In this document: positions 10,301 through 21,530 of the stretch, in pieces
Layout: the number at the start of each line of letters is the position of its first letter
Position numbering within the stretch: the first letter of the stretch is position 1
NCBI RefSeq assembly: GCF_900090305.1
Contig: NZ_LT607751.1
Span: 4,464,001-4,528,000 of the forward strand
Length of the DNA: 64,000 bases
Direction: 5' to 3'
Source of the DNA: Micromonospora siamensis
Lineage (GTDB): Bacteria > Actinomycetota > Actinomycetes > Mycobacteriales > Micromonosporaceae
Position numbers and translations under genes: made by a program
Notes under the pieces: generated by a model
The model's input: only the letters and a program-made list of their open reading frames with translations
The model's database searches: none
What the model was told of the DNA's origin: nothing

Positions 10301-13300
10301 ACTGGATCGACCCGGCGCCGAGGACCGGCCCGACCGGCCCCGCGCCCGCCCTGCCGGCGGCGGAGCCGACCACCCCGGAGGCGCCGGAGACCGCCGGGAA
10401 CCGGCCGGCGCTCAGCACCGCCTACGTCGCGCCGAGCACACCCGCCCAGGAGTGCGTGGCCGAGCTCTGGTCGGACCTGCTCGGCATCCGACCGGTCGGG
10501 GCCCTGGACGACTTCTTCGAGCTGGGCGGCCACTCGCTGCTGGCCACCCAGTTCGTGGTGCGGCTGCGGGCCCGCCTGGGCGTGGCGCTGCCGCTGGAGG
10601 CGGTCTTCGCCACCCCGACCGTCGCCGGACTCGCGGCCACCCTGCCGACGGAGGCCACCGCGCCCGCCGCCGAGCCGGTGCGGCCGGCCGCCGCACCGGC
10701 CCTCCCCCGCGCCGACGCCGACGCCGGACCGGCGCCGCTCTCCTCCGGGCAGCACCGGCTGTGGTTCCTCGACCGGGCGTACGACCAGGACGCCTACACC
10801 GTCAGCACGGCCCTGCTGCTCGACGGCGACCTCGACGTCGACGCGCTGAAGGGCTCCCTCGACGAGCTGGTCCGGCGGCACGAGTCGCTGCGCACGGTCT
10901 TCCCGCTCGGCGACGACGGCGACCCCGTCCAGCGGGTGCTCCCGCCCGGCCCGGTCGACCTGCCGGTCGTCGGCCCGCCGGCGGACGCCCACGGCACCGG
11001 CCCGGCGCCGCGCAGCATCGTGGAGCCGGCGGTCGCCGACGCGCTGCCGCCGTGGGCGCACGCGGCGCTCGCCGCCGACGTCCGGCGCCCGTTCGACCTG
11101 GCCCACGGGCCACTGTTCCGGGCCGTGCTGCTGCGCGTCGCCGACGACCGGCACGTGCTGTCGCTGACCATGCACCACACCGTCTCCGACGGCTGGTCGC
11201 TGGGCATCATCGCCGACGAGGTGGCCACCGGCTACGACGCCGCCGTGCACGGCCGCCCCTCGCCCCTTCCCGACCTCGTGATCCAGTACGGCGACTACGC
11301 GCGCTGGCAGCGCGGCCGGCTGGCCGACCCGGACAGCGAGGACGTCCGGTACTGGCGTGGGCGGCTCGCCGGGGTGGCCGCCGTCCTGGAGGTGCCCACC
11401 GACCGGCCCCGGCCGCCGGTGCAGAGCTTCCACGGCGCGGCCCACGCCCGGTTGCTGTCCCCGGAGACCGCCGACGAGCTGCGCCGGTTCAGCCAGGCGC
11501 GGGGCGCCACCCTGGCCATGACGGTGCTCGCCGCCTGGAAGACGCTGCTGTGGCGCTGGACCGGCCAGCGCGACATCTGCGTCGGCACGCCGGTGGCCGG
11601 CCGGGTACGCGCCGAACTCGAACCGATGGTCGGCTTCTTCGTCAACATGCTGCCGCTGCGGACCACCGTCGACGCCGACTGGACCTTCGAGGAGCTGCTC
11701 GGGCAGGTCCGGCGCACCGCGCTCGGCGCGTACGACCACCAGGAGGTGCCGTTCGAGCGGCTCGTGGACCTGGTCGACGCGCCCCGGGACCTCAGCCGCA
11801 ACCCGCTGTTCCAGGTCATGTTCAACATGCTGAACGTCCCCGAGCGGGAGCTGCGGGCGCAGGGGCTGCGGCTGACGCAGTTCGCCGTCGAGCCGGGCAT
11901 CGCCCAGCAGGACCTCGCCCTGTACGCGTACGAGGTGCCCGAGGGGCTGCGGTTCCGGCTGGAGTACAACACCGACCTGTTCGACGCGGCCACCGCCGAG
12001 CGGATGACGGGCCACCTCGAGCGGCTGCTCGCCGCCGCCGTCGCCGACCCGGGCACCCGGCTGGGCGATCTGGCCGTGCTCACCCCCGCTGAGCTGGACC
12101 GGGTCGCCGGGTGGAACGACACCGCCGTCGCGTACGACTGGCCGGGGGTGCCGCCTGGTCGGACGCCGACCCTGGTGGAGCTGGTCGAGCACCAGGTCGC
12201 CACGAACCCGAACCGGCCGGCGGTGACGTTCGGGACGACCACCCTCAGCTACGCCGAGCTCGACGCCCGGGCCAACCGGCTCGCGCACCGGCTGCGCCGC
12301 GCCGGCGTCGGCCCCGACCGCACGGTCGCCGTCTGCCTGCACCGCTCGGCGGAGCTGCCGGTCACCCTGCTCGGCGTGCTCAAGGCCGGCGGCGGGTACG
12401 TGCCGGTCGACCCCGACTACCCGGTCGAGCGCCAGCGGTACGTGCTCACCCACAGCGGCGCCACCGTCCTGGTCACCGAACCCGACCTCACCGACCGGTT
12501 CACCGGGTACGCCGGTGAGGTGCTGCTCGCCGGTGCGGTGGCCGACACCGGGCCGGACACCGCCCCGGAGCCGTCGGCCGGGCCGGAGCACCTGGCGTAC
12601 GTGATCTACACGTCCGGGTCGACGGGCCGCCCCAAGGGGGTCCGGGTGACCCACGGCGCGGTGGTCAACACCCTGGCCGCGATGCGCGAGCGGCCGGGCC
12701 TGACCGCCGACGGCACCATGCTGGCGATGGCCAGCTTCGCCTTCGACATGTCCGTGCCGGAGCTCTTCCTGCCGCTGGTCGTCGGCGCCCGGATGCTGCT
12801 GGTGGGCCGGGACGTCGGCTACGACGCGCCACGGCTGGCCGCCCTGCTCGCCGCGGAGCGGGTCACCCTGGCCCAGGGCACCCCGGCGACCTGGCGGCTG
12901 CTGATCGAGTCCGGCTGGGCCGGGCTGCCCGGCCTCACGGCGGTCTGCGGCGGCGAGGCGGTCTCCGCGCCGCTGGCCCGGCAACTCGCCGAACGGGTCG
13001 GCGCGCTGTGGAACCTGTACGGCCCGACGGAGGCGGCGGTCTGGTCCACGATGGAGCGGCTGGGGACCGACGTCACCCGGGTCACCGTGGGCCGCCCGAT
13101 CGGAAACGTCCGGGCGTACGTGCTGGACGGGCGGCTCTCGCCGGTCCCGGTGGGGGTGCTGGGCGAGCTGTACCTCGGCGGCGCCGGGCTGGCCCGGGAC
13201 TACCTCGGCGACCCGGAGCTCACCGGACAACGCTTCGTGCCCGACCCGTTCGGTGGTGGGCGGTTGTACCGCACCGGCGACCTGGCCCGCTGGCTGCCCG

Positions 13301-16224
13301 ACGGCCGGATCGAGTTCGCCGGCCGCACCGACTCGCAGGTGAAGGTGCGCGGCTTCCGCATCGAGCTGGGCGAGATCGAGGCGGTGCTGCGGGGTCACCC
13401 GTCGGTCCGGGACACCGCTGTGGTGGTCCGCGAGGACGACGGGGAGAAGAGCATCGTCGCGTACCTGACGCTCACCGGCGATGCGGCGACCGGGCCCGAC
13501 CCGGACGCGGCGCCGGTGCCGGACTTCGACGTCGACCCGGCGCCGTGGCGGGCCTTCGCCCGTGACTTCCTACCCGACCACATGGTCCCGTCGGCGTTCG
13601 TGGTGCTCGACCGGATGCCGTTGAGCGCCAACCGCAAGGTCGACCGGGCCGCCCTGCCGGCGCCGGTGCGCGGCCGCACCGCCGTCGGCGCCAGCCCGCC
13701 GGACACACCGCTGCGCGCGGCGCTGGCGCACCGGTGGGCGCAGGTGCTCGGGTACGACAGCGTCGGCATCGACGACGACTTTTTCGACCTCGGCGGCGAC
13801 TCCTTCAAGGCGATCAAGGCCCTCTCCGGCACCGACCCGGCGATCAGCGTGCTGGACCTGTTCCGCCACCCGACGATCCGGGCGCTCACCGCGCACCTGG
13901 CCGAGACCGGGGGCTCCGCCGGGCGGCTGCTGCACGAGCTGACCCCGGCCCGGCCGGCGACGCCCACCCGGCTGACCCTGGTCTGCGTACCCTTCGCCGC
14001 CGGCAGCGCGATCACCTTCCAGCCACTCGCCGACGCCCTGCCACCCGGCGTGCGGCTGTACGCGCTGGAGCGGCCCGGGCACGACCTGAACCGCCCCGAC
14101 GAGCCCCTGCTCGGCCTGGACGAGCTGGTGGACGGCTGCGTCGCCGAGGTGGTCGAGCAGATCAGCGGCCCGGTCGCGGTGTATGGGCACTGCATGGGCG
14201 GTGCCGAGGCCGTCGAGCTGGGCCGCCGGTTGGAGGCGGCCGGGGTGGAGCTGACCGGGGTGGTGATCGGTGCCCACTTCCCCGCCCCGCGCCTGCCCGG
14301 CCGGGTGTTCGGCTGGTTGCACCGCTGGTTCCCGACGCAGCGGTGGACGTCGAAGCGGCGGACGCTGGAGGCGCTGCGCGCGATGGGCTTCTTCACCGAG
14401 GTCTTCGACGAGCGGGAGAAGGACTTCGTGATGCGGGTGGTCCTGGCCGACGCCGCGATGGGCGAGGACTACTACACCGACGTCTACGCGACCGGGCTGT
14501 CCCCGAAGCTGTCGGCGCCGATCGTCTGCGTGGTGGGCGGCGGTGACCGGGCCACGGAGTTGTACCAGGAGCGGTACCTGGAGTGGGAGTTCTTCTCCGA
14601 CCGGGTGTCGCTGGAGGTGATCGAGGGCGCCGGCCACTACTTCGCCAAGCACCAGCCCGCCGAGGTGGCCCGGATCATCCTGGCCAGCTGCGACCCGGGC
14701 GTTCGCGAGCGGCAGGCGGCGGGCGCCGACGTACCCCCGCCGGGACCCGCGGTCGGAGCCGCGCCGGCGGTCCCCGAGCCGGCCGGCGCGGTCCGGCCCG
14801 CGAAGGCGGTCCCCGAGCCGACGGCCGTCGCGCCGGCCGCCCGGCGGGCGACGCCCAGCCTCACGGTGTTCTACCTGGTCGCCATCGGTCAGCTGGTCTC
14901 GCTGGTCGGCAGCGGACTGACCGGGTTCGGCATGGGGTTGTGGGTCTATCAGCAGACCCGGTCGGTGTCGCTGTTCGCCACCGCCACCGTCCTGGCGCTG
15001 CTGCCCGCCGTGGTGCTCTCCCCGATCGCCGGCGCGCTCGCCGACCGGTGGGACCGACGGCTGATCATGATCGTGGCCGACTGCCTGGCCGCGGCCGGCA
15101 CGGTGAGCCTGGCGCTGCTGCTCTGGCTCGGCCAGCTGCACCTGTGGCAGGTGTTCACCGCCGTCACCGTCACCGCGGTGGCGACCGCCTTCCAGCAACC
15201 CGCGTACCTGGCGGCCGTCACGCAACTGGTGCCGAAGCGGTACTACGGGCGGGCCAACGGCATCGTCTCGCTGGGCACCGCGACGAGCACGGTGCTGGCG
15301 CCGCTGCTCGGCGGGGCGCTGGTGATCGCGGTGGGGCTGCGCGGGATCGTCGTGATCGACCTGCTCACCTTCGCCGTCGCGGTGACCGTCACCCTGTCGG
15401 TGCGCTTCCCCGACACCCTCTTCGTCAGGCGCGAGGAGTCGTTCCGGCGGGCGGTGCTCGGCGGCTGGCGGTTCATCGTCCGCCGGCACGGGCTGGTGGC
15501 GCTGGTGGTGCTGACCGCGTCGCTGAACTACTTCTTCGCCATGGTCGAGGTCCTGGTCACCCCGCTGACCCTCTCCTTCGGCGATCCGGCGGTGCTCGGC
15601 CGGGTCCTCGCCGCCAGCGGTGTCGGCATGCTCGTCGGCTCGGTGCTGATGGGGGTGTGGGGCGGCACGGCCCGGCGTACCACCGGCATCCTGGGCAGCG
15701 TCGTGCTGCTCGGCGCGTCGCTGCTCACCGTGGGCCTGCGCCCGGACCCGCTCTTCCCGGCGCTCGGCCTGTTCGGGATGGGGCTGGCCACCGCCCTGGT
15801 GAACACCCACTGGCTGGCCATCGTGCAGGCCAAGGTCGGGCTGGAGCTGCAGGGCCGGGTGCTGTCCATGGGCCAGATGCTGTCCTGGCTGATGGTGCCG
15901 GCCGGCTTCCTCTCCGCCGGACCGCTCGCCGAGCACGTCTTCGCCCCGCTGGTGTCACCCGGTGGGGCGCTGGCGACCCTGGTCGGCACCGGGCCGGGCC
16001 GGGGCATGGCCCTCGCGGCGATCGTGGCCGGCCTCTGCGCCCTCGCCCTCGCCGCCGCGGGCATCGCCTACCGGCCGATCCGCGACATCGAGGACGAACT
16101 GCCCGACAACGATCCGGGCACCGTCGTCCTGGCCGACAAGGACCGCCTCCAGGCCGAGGCGGACCGCCGGCTCGCCGAGCACCGCCGGGGGGCCGCGCCG
16201 GTCCGGGCGGGTGGTCGCCGATGA
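4303..16224 (+). CDS. Hybrid NRPS-PKS with terminal thioesterase fused to an MFS transporter
   Basis: A 3973-residue megasynthase. Domains by residue: C (HHVAVDE, H172-H173), A (TSGSTG near 656), PCP (Ser1063), KS (Cys1305, His1441, His1481), AT (GHSLGEY, Ser1752), ACP (Ser2078), C (HHTVSDG, H2291), A (TSGSTG near 2771), PCP (Ser3167), TE (GHCMGG, Cys3297; His3445), a Pro/Ala-rich linker (about 3470-3515), then an MFS exporter to the end. The first A domain reads D-L-T-K-V-G-E-V-G, matching Asn codes. The second reads D-M-P-Q-V-G-L-V-W, close to Gly. GHSLG in the AT favours malonyl-CoA. No KR, DH, ER or epimerase domain is present. A leading C domain suggests N-acylation of the first residue. 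Oddities are Cys as TE nucleophile, the fused transporter, and Glu replacing Gly in the first C motif. The stop overlaps the next ATG. Confidence 0.97.
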   Translation: MTDVLRSRPATPVAPPDPAHAAPTGGPVPASHEQHQMWSLSRLDPDPAGYLVPLAYRLRGPLDVPALAAALDALVARHAALRTTLVPADPAVDGSGRRDATPRLLQVVHEPRPGLLRVDDLSGLPDWQRDQELQARLHAETRVPLDPEHGPVLRANLLRCTSQEHVLLLTFHHVAVDEWSLGILHDEWERLYAAHRAGRPAALPPVTVDHRDHAARQHDWLRGTEAAAQRDHWHARLADAPAVLELPTRGPRPEVPSGAGATLSVPLDVPADGLQALCRRVGASPYMVMLATLHVLLARWTGQRDIVVGTPVANRRRTETQQLVGLLLNTVAVRARLDDDPSFETLLGRVRTAALDALANGELPFAALLESLRPARRPGFTPLFQVMFVYGREATPPRLDGLEVTTVEVPTSTAKFDLTVSVRENTDGVRTELEYRTDLFDEDTIGRLAGHFQTLLRSLVADPTAPVGSATMLTDEEHRQLVVAANRTATPTAPDELVHLLIERQAGRTPARVAVTDGDTALSYHELHARADALAATLRGRGVGIGDLVGVLLPRSVSFAVAVLATLRTGAAYVPMDPANPPARLRYLIDDTAASVVLTCPELAHLVPDGTALLMPEPDAPVPAAPPGPNGGGPRRRPRRRPAPTPDDLAYVIHTSGSTGRPKGVMVTHRGVCNYVRWAAQAYRLRPGDVVPLHSSVGFDLTVTSLLVPLVAGATVRMLGDHLGPEALGEALRAQRPAFGLVKITPAQLDLVRHQLGPAELADRTRCFVIGGENLRADQVAPWRAHAPGTALVNEYGPTETVVGCAAYEVDPATPTDGSVPIGRPIANTELYVLDSWGNPVPVGVVGELYVGGAGVARGYLNQPTLTAQRFVPHPFSSAPDARLYRTGDLVRRRPDGNLEYLGRTDNQVKLRGYRIECGEIEAAVRRHHPDGDVTVQLRRDDPDDPRLVAYVAGGSPTDAAALRAALAAELPSYLVPSDVVLLDALPLTGNGKVDTAALPAPSRARPTTAPAPPPVAPAEPGPATWDATRIRMERLVTEVWQDVLDVAEIGARDNFFDLGGHSMRLLAVLRRLREQLGDAVTVTDLFRNPTVESLAAYLTTVTTGATAPAAPAPAPARLPRPRAGDDTGRPDGLIAVVGMAGRFPGARDVDEYWHNIRTGVESVREFTVEEMLADGADPDRLDDPAYVRSGTWLPGIDEFDAAFFGITPREAQTLDPQHRMLLECAWHALEHAGYDPARHPGRIGLFAGSGRSAYLLDHLSTHPELLHTLGEHQLSISNDKDFLLSRVAYKLDLTGPAVTVATACSTSLVAVHLGRQSLLTGESDLVLAGGVSVFPAQRRGYLHHDGGVYSPDGHCRPFSADARGSIASSGVGVVALKRLEDAVADGDTVYAVIRGSAINNDGARRTGYTAPGVDGQVAVITAAHASAGVDPRSVSYVEAHGTGTTLGDPIEVAALTEAFRRGTDGRGFCALGSVKANIGHTDAAAGIAGLLKTVLALHHRTLPPTINVRRPHPGIDFASSPFHLPDTARPWPGDGPRRAGVSSFGMGGTNAHVVLEEPPAAPPTPPPAPATGPQLLVVSARTPGALERQTRQVRDWLDGQPGAELADVAAALGRRQPMAHRRFLVAADRADALAALDAPQRQFGGAHPGGPRALVFAFPGHGAQHVAMGAGLYRGEPTYRAVVDECADLLREDLGLDLRTLLCPEPDGHPAAERLLARPGLIQPALFVTGYALARSLEARGVTPDLMVGHSLGEYVAACLAGVFSPADALRLVAARGALAERTPPGAMLAVGLPEAAATELLGGDLSLAAVNAPELCVLSGTPEAIEAVRDRLTGDGVQCRPLRVTRGYHSALLDPVLDEFAAHARRVTYHEPQRPYLTNLTGGPVEPGQVTDPAYWVEHLRRPVRFAESAALLAEQDVVLAELGPGHALGGLARLAGLRPGQVVAAMRHPRADADDLTTLLDAVGRLWLAGVEVDWGRFHGPRRRLALPGYPFERHRYWIDPAPRTGPTGPAPALPAAEPTTPEAPETAGNRPALSTAYVAPSTPAQECVAELWSDLLGIRPVGALDDFFELGGHSLLATQFVVRLRARLGVALPLEAVFATPTVAGLAATLPTEATAPAAEPVRPAAAPALPRADADAGPAPLSSGQHRLWFLDRAYDQDAYTVSTALLLDGDLDVDALKGSLDELVRRHESLRTVFPLGDDGDPVQRVLPPGPVDLPVVGPPADAHGTGPAPRSIVEPAVADALPPWAHAALAADVRRPFDLAHGPLFRAVLLRVADDRHVLSLTMHHTVSDGWSLGIIADEVATGYDAAVHGRPSPLPDLVIQYGDYARWQRGRLADPDSEDVRYWRGRLAGVAAVLEVPTDRPRPPVQSFHGAAHARLLSPETADELRRFSQARGATLAMTVLAAWKTLLWRWTGQRDICVGTPVAGRVRAELEPMVGFFVNMLPLRTTVDADWTFEELLGQVRRTALGAYDHQEVPFERLVDLVDAPRDLSRNPLFQVMFNMLNVPERELRAQGLRLTQFAVEPGIAQQDLALYAYEVPEGLRFRLEYNTDLFDAATAERMTGHLERLLAAAVADPGTRLGDLAVLTPAELDRVAGWNDTAVAYDWPGVPPGRTPTLVELVEHQVATNPNRPAVTFGTTTLSYAELDARANRLAHRLRRAGVGPDRTVAVCLHRSAELPVTLLGVLKAGGGYVPVDPDYPVERQRYVLTHSGATVLVTEPDLTDRFTGYAGEVLLAGAVADTGPDTAPEPSAGPEHLAYVIYTSGSTGRPKGVRVTHGAVVNTLAAMRERPGLTADGTMLAMASFAFDMSVPELFLPLVVGARMLLVGRDVGYDAPRLAALLAAERVTLAQGTPATWRLLIESGWAGLPGLTAVCGGEAVSAPLARQLAERVGALWNLYGPTEAAVWSTMERLGTDVTRVTVGRPIGNVRAYVLDGRLSPVPVGVLGELYLGGAGLARDYLGDPELTGQRFVPDPFGGGRLYRTGDLARWLPDGRIEFAGRTDSQVKVRGFRIELGEIEAVLRGHPSVRDTAVVVREDDGEKSIVAYLTLTGDAATGPDPDAAPVPDFDVDPAPWRAFARDFLPDHMVPSAFVVLDRMPLSANRKVDRAALPAPVRGRTAVGASPPDTPLRAALAHRWAQVLGYDSVGIDDDFFDLGGDSFKAIKALSGTDPAISVLDLFRHPTIRALTAHLAETGGSAGRLLHELTPARPATPTRLTLVCVPFAAGSAITFQPLADALPPGVRLYALERPGHDLNRPDEPLLGLDELVDGCVAEVVEQISGPVAVYGHCMGGAEAVELGRRLEAAGVELTGVVIGAHFPAPRLPGRVFGWLHRWFPTQRWTSKRRTLEALRAMGFFTEVFDEREKDFVMRVVLADAAMGEDYYTDVYATGLSPKLSAPIVCVVGGGDRATELYQERYLEWEFFSDRVSLEVIEGAGHYFAKHQPAEVARIILASCDPGVRERQAAGADVPPPGPAVGAAPAVPEPAGAVRPAKAVPEPTAVAPAARRATPSLTVFYLVAIGQLVSLVGSGLTGFGMGLWVYQQTRSVSLFATATVLALLPAVVLSPIAGALADRWDRRLIMIVADCLAAAGTVSLALLLWLGQLHLWQVFTAVTVTAVATAFQQPAYLAAVTQLVPKRYYGRANGIVSLGTATSTVLAPLLGGALVIAVGLRGIVVIDLLTFAVAVTVTLSVRFPDTLFVRREESFRRAVLGGWRFIVRRHGLVALVVLTASLNYFFAMVEVLVTPLTLSFGDPAVLGRVLAASGVGMLVGSVLMGVWGGTARRTTGILGSVVLLGASLLTVGLRPDPLFPALGLFGMGLATALVNTHWLAIVQAKVGLELQGRVLSMGQMLSWLMVPAGFLSAGPLAEHVFAPLVSPGGALATLVGTGPGRGMALAAIVAGLCALALAAAGIAYRPIRDIEDELPDNDPGTVVLADKDRLQAEADRRLAEHRRGAAPVRAGGRR

Positions 16225-19200
16225 GCGCCCCGGCCCGACCCGCCGGCCCGACCCGCCGCACCGGCGGCCGGCGCCCCACCCCCGGCCCGTCCGCCGTGGA
16301 CTGCCTGCACCGGATGGTGGCCGCGCAGGCCGCCCGGACCCCGCTGGCGGAGGCGGTCCGGCACGCCCGGGGCACGCTGTCGTACCGCGAACTGGACGCG
16401 GCGGCGAACCGGCTGGCGCGGGTCCTGCTCGCCCGGGGAGTGCGCCCGCAGGACCGGATCGGGGTGTGCCTGCCGCGCACCCCGGAGCTGGTGGTCGCAC
16501 TGCTCGCCGTGCTCAAGGCCGGCGCCTGCTACGTCCCGCTGGACCCGGCGTACCCGGCGGCCCGGGTGGCCTTCATGACCGCCGACTCCGGGGCCCGGCT
16601 GGTGCTGACCCGCGCCGACCTGGCCGACCGCTTCCCGGGACTGGCCGTCCCCGTCGACCGCCTGGACCTGCCGGCGGACGGCGGCGACCCGGCCGTGCCG
16701 GCGAGCCCGACCGACCTGGCGTACGTCATCTACACCTCCGGCTCCACCGGGCGGCCCAAGGGGGTGGCCATCGAGCACCGCTCGGTGTCGGTGCTGATGC
16801 ACTGGGTCCGGCAGACCTTCGACGACGTCGAGCTGGGCGGGATGCTCGCCGCCACCTCCGTCTGCTTCGACCTGTCCGTCTTCGAGATCTTCGGCCCGCT
16901 CTGCTGGGGCGGCCGGGTGCTGCTCGTCGACGACGTGCTGGCCCTCGCCGCCCCGGGCGCGGACCGGCTGCCGGTCACCCTGGTCAACACCGTCCCCTCC
17001 GCGATGGGCGAACTGCTCACCGCCGACGCCCTGCCGGCGAGCGTACGGACGGTCTGCCTGGCCGGTGAGCCGCTCACCGCCGCGCTGGCCGCCCGGGTCC
17101 GGGCCCGTCCGCAGGTACGCCGGCTGTGCAACCTGTACGGCCCGTCCGAGGACACCACGTACTCCACCTGGGCGGAGGTGGCGCCGGACGGCGGGGACCC
17201 GCCGATCGGCCGCCCACTGCCACGGACCCGGGCGTACGTCCTCGACGAGAACGGGCGGCCGGTCCCGCCGGGTGAGCCGGGTGAGCTGCACCTGGCCGGG
17301 GCGGGCCTGGCCCGCGGCTACCTGGGCCGGCCCGAGGAGACCCGGGCCCGGTTCCTGGCCGACCCGTTCCGCCCCGGTGAGCGGATGTACCGCACCGGCG
17401 ACCGGGTGCGGCTGCGCCCCGACGGGCAGCTGGCCTACCTGGGCCGCCTCGACGACCAGGTGAAGCTGCGCGGCTACCGGATCGAGCTGGGCGAGGTGGC
17501 CGCCCGGCTGGCCGCCCTGCCCGGCGTACGCGAGGCCACCGCCGCCGTCCGCACCGGGCCGAGCGGCGACCCGCTGCTGGTCGGCTACCTGGTCGGCGAG
17601 CGGCGCGACGACGTCCGGGCCCGGCTGGCCGCCGTCCTGCCCGCGCCCCTGGTCCCGGCGACCGTGGTCTGGCTGGACCGGCTGCCCACGCTGCCCAACG
17701 GCAAGGTCGACCGGTCGGCGCTGCCCTCCCCCACCTTCGACGCCGGATCGGACGGCGATGCGCTCGCCGGCACGGCCGGCACGGTGGCGGCGGTGTGGCG
17801 GGAGGTGCTCGGCGTGCCGGTCGCCGCCGACGGCGACTTCCTCGACCTGGGCGGCGACTCGCTGCTCGCGGTCCGCTGCGCCACCCGGCTGGCCGTGGCC
17901 ACCGGCCGGCCGGTGCGGCCCGGTGACCTCTTCGCCCACCCGACCGTCGCCGCGCTCGCCGCCCACCTCGACCGGCTGGCCGCCGAGCCGGCGCCGGCCG
18001 GTCCGGTCCCGGCGGTGACCCCCGAGCCGGGCGGTCGGGCTCCGGCCGCGCCGGTGGCCGATCCGGAGCCGCCCGCTGGCGCGCCACTGTCGGCCGCGCA
18101 GGCCCGGCTGTGGTTCCTGCACCGGCTCGACCCGGCGGACACCTCGTACCTGCTGGCCTTCGCGGTGCGGTTCGACGCGCCGCTGGACCCGGACCGGCTG
18201 GCCGGGGCGCTCCGCCGGGTGGTGCAGAGGCATCCGGCCCTGCGCACCGTCTTCCCGGCCGGGGCGGACGGACCGGTGCAGCGGGTCCTGGTCACCGCCG
18301 GTCCACTGCCGACGGTCGCGCCACCCGAGCCGGGTACGCCCCTGGACGAGCGGCTCACCCGGCTCACCGCCGAGGCCACCCGCGCCCCGATGGACCTGGC
18401 CACCGGGCCGCTGCTCCGCGCCCACCTGCTGCCCGACGACACCGGCCGGGCGGTGGCGCTGCTGCTGGTGGTGCACCACATCGTCTGCGACGACTGGTCG
18501 TTCGGGCTGATCGTGCGGGACCTGGCCCGGGCGTACGACGATCCCGACGCGCCGGGGTCCCCGGTTGCCGGACCGGCCGCGTTCGCCGCCACCCAGCGGG
18601 AGTGGCTCGCCGGGCCGGCGGGACGGCTGGCGCTGACCGACCTGCTCGACGAACTGCGCGGCGCGCCCGACCTGCTGGACCTGCCCGCCGCCCCGCCGCC
18701 CGGCCGGTGGGCGGGCACCGGGCCGCAGCCCGACCGGGCGGCGACCGTGAGCACGCCGCGCCGGCCGCCGCCCGGGCGGTCCGGACCGCCGGCCGGGGCC
18801 GCGCTGCGGACCACCGTGGACGCGGCCACCGCCGACGCGGTACGCCGGCTGGCCCACGCCGAGCGGGTCAGCCTGCACATGGTCGGGCTGGCCGCGTTCG
18901 CCACCCTGCTCGGCGCGGCCACCGGCCGGGGCGACCTGCTGGTCGGCGTCGCGTTCGCCGGCCGGACCAGCGTCGCCGCCGAGGCGAGCGTCGGCTGTCA
19001 CGTCAACACCGTGCCGCTGCGACTGCGCCCGACACCCGAGCGCCGCTTCGCCGACCTGCTCGCCGAGGCCCGCCGGGTCACCCTCTTCGCCGCCGCCCAC
19101 CAGGACGTCCCCTTCGACCTGCTGGTGGAGCGGCTGCGGCCCGCCCGACCGCCGGGCCGCACCCCGCTGGTGCAGGTGGCCTTCGGGGTGCAGAACGCCC

Positions 19201-19466
19201 CGGCGGCCCGGCACCGCACCGCCGACGGCGTCCGGTTCACCGGTGTGGAGCTGACCCCGGACACCGCCCGGCTCGACCTGACCCTCTGGCTCGACGAGCG
19301 GCGGGACGGGCTGACAGCACTGTGGACGTACCGCACCGACCTGTTCGACCGCGACGGGGTGGTCGCCTGGCACCGCCGGTTCACGGCGCTGCTGCGAACC
19401 GCCGCCGCCGACCCCCGGCGCAGTCTCGCCGACTGCGTCGACACCCTGGGAGTGAGAGATGACTGA
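16221..19466 (+). CDS. NRPS, A-PCP-C
   Basis: A 1081-residue synthetase of order adenylation (about 30-500, TSGSTG near 173), carrier (GGDSLL, Ser547) and condensation (about 600-1075, HHIVCDD near 752). The pocket reads D-L-F-N-C-A-L-T-Y by eye, closest to codes reported for Ala. It starts with A and has no carrier after its C domain, so it must accept its downstream partner from another protein. The second Gly of the HHxxxDG motif is Asp. The frame is open further upstream inside the preceding gene, but the ATG at 16221 sits in an ATGA overlap with that gene's stop and is followed directly by a normal A-domain N terminus. Its 3' end overlaps the next gene by 8 bp. Confidence 0.95.
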   Translation: MSAPARPAGPTRRTGGRRPTPGPSAVDCLHRMVAAQAARTPLAEAVRHARGTLSYRELDAAANRLARVLLARGVRPQDRIGVCLPRTPELVVALLAVLKAGACYVPLDPAYPAARVAFMTADSGARLVLTRADLADRFPGLAVPVDRLDLPADGGDPAVPASPTDLAYVIYTSGSTGRPKGVAIEHRSVSVLMHWVRQTFDDVELGGMLAATSVCFDLSVFEIFGPLCWGGRVLLVDDVLALAAPGADRLPVTLVNTVPSAMGELLTADALPASVRTVCLAGEPLTAALAARVRARPQVRRLCNLYGPSEDTTYSTWAEVAPDGGDPPIGRPLPRTRAYVLDENGRPVPPGEPGELHLAGAGLARGYLGRPEETRARFLADPFRPGERMYRTGDRVRLRPDGQLAYLGRLDDQVKLRGYRIELGEVAARLAALPGVREATAAVRTGPSGDPLLVGYLVGERRDDVRARLAAVLPAPLVPATVVWLDRLPTLPNGKVDRSALPSPTFDAGSDGDALAGTAGTVAAVWREVLGVPVAADGDFLDLGGDSLLAVRCATRLAVATGRPVRPGDLFAHPTVAALAAHLDRLAAEPAPAGPVPAVTPEPGGRAPAAPVADPEPPAGAPLSAAQARLWFLHRLDPADTSYLLAFAVRFDAPLDPDRLAGALRRVVQRHPALRTVFPAGADGPVQRVLVTAGPLPTVAPPEPGTPLDERLTRLTAEATRAPMDLATGPLLRAHLLPDDTGRAVALLLVVHHIVCDDWSFGLIVRDLARAYDDPDAPGSPVAGPAAFAATQREWLAGPAGRLALTDLLDELRGAPDLLDLPAAPPPGRWAGTGPQPDRAATVSTPRRPPPGRSGPPAGAALRTTVDAATADAVRRLAHAERVSLHMVGLAAFATLLGAATGRGDLLVGVAFAGRTSVAAEASVGCHVNTVPLRLRPTPERRFADLLAEARRVTLFAAAHQDVPFDLLVERLRPARPPGRTPLVQVAFGVQNAPAARHRTADGVRFTGVELTPDTARLDLTLWLDERRDGLTALWTYRTDLFDRDGVVAWHRRFTALLRTAAADPRRSLADCVDTLGVRDD

Positions 19467-20517
19467 ACCGACCCGGGTCGCGCGGACCATCCCCCGGCGC
19501 GGCCGTGAACGCGACCTGGTGGAGGTACGCCCCGACTGGCCCGGCGGCCCGCTGCCGGCCCTGGTCCGGGCGAACCTGCCGGACGTGGACCTGGCCGGTT
19601 GGCTGGCCGGGCACCGCGACCGGGTCGACGAGCTGGCCCGCCGGCACGGCGCCGTGCTGTTCCGCGGCTTCGCCGTGGCCGGCGCCGCCGACTTCCGCAC
19701 CGTGATGGGCGCGCTCTCCGACGACGTGCTCTCCTACGGCGAACGCTCCTCGCCGCGCAGCCAGGTCACCGAGGGCGTCTACACCTCCACCGAACACCCG
19801 GCCGACCAGCCGATCGTGCTGCACAACGAGCAGTCGTACACGGTGAACTGGCCGCTGCGGATCGTCTTCCACTGCGAGGTGGCGCCGGGCGCCGGTGGGC
19901 GTACGCCGCTCGCCGACAGCCGGCGGGTGCTGGCCCGGCTGCGTCCGGAGACCGTCGCCGAGTTCGAGCGGCGCGGGGTGCTCTACCGGCGCAACTACCT
20001 GCCCGGGATCAGCCTGAGCTGGCAGACGGCGTTCCAGACCGAACGGCGGGAGGACGTCGAGGCGTACTGCGCGCGGGCGCTGATCGACACCGAGTGGGTC
20101 GGCGACCAGCAGCTGCGGACCCGGCAGGTCCGCCCGGCGGTACGCCGGCACCCGGTCACCGGCGAGCGGACCTGGTTCAACCACGCGCTGTTCTTCCACG
20201 TCACGTCGCTGCCCGAGGAGGTCAGCGCCGGCCTGCGGGCCGCCCTGGCCGAGGAGGACCTGCCCTACCAGACCGCGTACGGCGACGGCACGCCGATCGG
20301 CGCCGACGTGCTGGCCGAGCTGCGGGCCGCGTACGCCGCGGAGACCCGCTCCTTCGCCTGGCAGCGCGGCGACGTGCTGCTGGTGGAGAACATGCTCGCC
20401 GCGCACGCCCGGGAGCCGTTCACCCCGCCCCGGCGGATCCTCACCGCGATGTCCGACCCGGTCGCCGCCCCCGAGCTGACGGCCCGACGCGACGGGACGA
20501 CGGGAGAGCCGGCATGA
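19459..20517 (+). CDS. TauD/TfdA-family Fe(II)/2-oxoglutarate-dependent oxygenase (first copy)
   Basis: A 352-residue soluble oxygenase of the TauD/clavaminate-synthase-like family. Iron ligands are visible as His122-x-Glu124 (LHNEQSY) and His316 ([11 protein letters not shown]), with an Arg-rich 2-oxoglutarate-binding end (PPRRILTAM). Family members in NRPS operons, such as SyrP, hydroxylate the beta carbon of a carrier-bound amino acid. With Asn and Glu predicted among the building blocks, beta-hydroxylation of an acidic or amide side chain is a reasonable hypothesis. It overlaps the upstream NRPS by 8 bp and the next oxygenase by 4 bp, so it is part of one translationally coupled operon. 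It is paralogous to its downstream neighbour. Confidence 0.9.
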   Translation: MTEPTRVARTIPRRGRERDLVEVRPDWPGGPLPALVRANLPDVDLAGWLAGHRDRVDELARRHGAVLFRGFAVAGAADFRTVMGALSDDVLSYGERSSPRSQVTEGVYTSTEHPADQPIVLHNEQSYTVNWPLRIVFHCEVAPGAGGRTPLADSRRVLARLRPETVAEFERRGVLYRRNYLPGISLSWQTAFQTERREDVEAYCARALIDTEWVGDQQLRTRQVRPAVRRHPVTGERTWFNHALFFHVTSLPEEVSAGLRAALAEEDLPYQTAYGDGTPIGADVLAELRAAYAAETRSFAWQRGDVLLVENMLAAHAREPFTPPRRILTAMSDPVAAPELTARRDGTTGEPA

Positions 20518-21530
20518 GCGGGCCCACGCCCCGCCGGCGCGGCACCGGCACGATCGGCTCGCCGGTGACCCGCCGGGCGCTCGTCGACGACGAGTTCGTG
20601 CTGCTCGTCGAGGCCGCCGTCCCCGACCTGGACCTGGCCGGCTGGCTGGCCGGCCGACGCGCGGAGCTGCTGGCCGACCTGGACCGGCACGGGGCGGTGT
20701 TCTTCCGCGGCTTCGACGTCCGCACCCCCGACGACTTCAGCCGGGCCGCCCGGGCGGTCGGCCCGGACCTGCTGGGCTACCTGGAACGCGCCGCCCCGCG
20801 CCACGAGGTCGCCGACCGGGTCTTCACCTCCACCGAGTTCAACGCCGGGCAGTGGATCCCGCTGCACCACGAGATGTCGTACTCGCACAACTGGCCCCAA
20901 TACCTGTACTTCTGGTGCGGGCAGCCGGCCACCGGCAGCGGCGGGGCCACCCCGCTGGCCAGCGAGCGGGTCACCACCCCGCTGATCCCCACCGACGTGC
21001 GGGAGCGGTTCCTGCGGCACGGGGTGCGCTACGTGCGCAACTACGGCCCGCACCTGGACCTGCCCTGGCAGGAGGCGTTCCAGACCACCGACCGGGCCGA
21101 GGTCGAGGCGTACTGCGCGGCGTCGGCGACCGAGTTCACCTGGCTGGGCGCCGACGGGCTGCGGACCGTCGCCCGGCGGCAGGCGGTCGCCACCCACCCG
21201 CGGACCGGGGAGACGGTGTGGTTCAACCACGCCCACCTGTTCCACGCCACGAACCTGCCGGCGGAGGTGTCCGCCGCGCTGACCCGCGAGTACGGCCCGG
21301 AGGGGCTCCCCCGCAACGCGTACTTCGGCGACGGCGAGCCGATCCCCGACGAGGTGGCCACCGGGCTGCGCGAGCTGTATCGGGAACACGCGGTGTCGGT
21401 TCCCTGGCAGCGCGGCGACGTGCTGGTGGTGGACAACTTCCTGGCGACCCACGGTCGCGAACCCTTCAGCGGCGACCGGCAGATCCTGGTCGCCATGTCC
21501 GACCTCTACGTGAACCGGAGCGTGGCGTGA
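20514..21530 (+). CDS. TauD/TfdA-family Fe(II)/2-oxoglutarate-dependent oxygenase (second copy)
   Basis: A 338-residue paralogue of the preceding gene, sharing the [10 protein letters not shown] opening, FTSTEFN/YTSTEHP block, [18 protein letters not shown] block and [22 protein letters not shown] block. The metal-binding triad is preserved as HxE (LHHEMSY) plus a distal His (NFLATHGREPF). It would catalyse a second oxidation on the same peptide or on a different carrier-bound residue. The start ATG at 20514 lies in an ATGA overlap with the first oxygenase. The frame is open further upstream but has no TauD-like content there. The stop overlaps the GTG of the next NRPS. Confidence 0.9.
   Translation: MSGPTPRRRGTGTIGSPVTRRALVDDEFVLLVEAAVPDLDLAGWLAGRRAELLADLDRHGAVFFRGFDVRTPDDFSRAARAVGPDLLGYLERAAPRHEVADRVFTSTEFNAGQWIPLHHEMSYSHNWPQYLYFWCGQPATGSGGATPLASERVTTPLIPTDVRERFLRHGVRYVRNYGPHLDLPWQEAFQTTDRAEVEAYCAASATEFTWLGADGLRTVARRQAVATHPRTGETVWFNHAHLFHATNLPAEVSAALTREYGPEGLPRNAYFGDGEPIPDEVATGLRELYREHAVSVPWQRGDVLVVDNFLATHGREPFSGDRQILVAMSDLYVNRSVA

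Noticed and set aside
7213..13398. Very long minus-strand open frame of about 2060 codons opposite the first synthetase
   Set aside because: It is an antisense shadow of high-GC third positions; the translation is Gly/Arg/Val-rich without motifs, while the plus strand carries complete NRPS/PKS domains.
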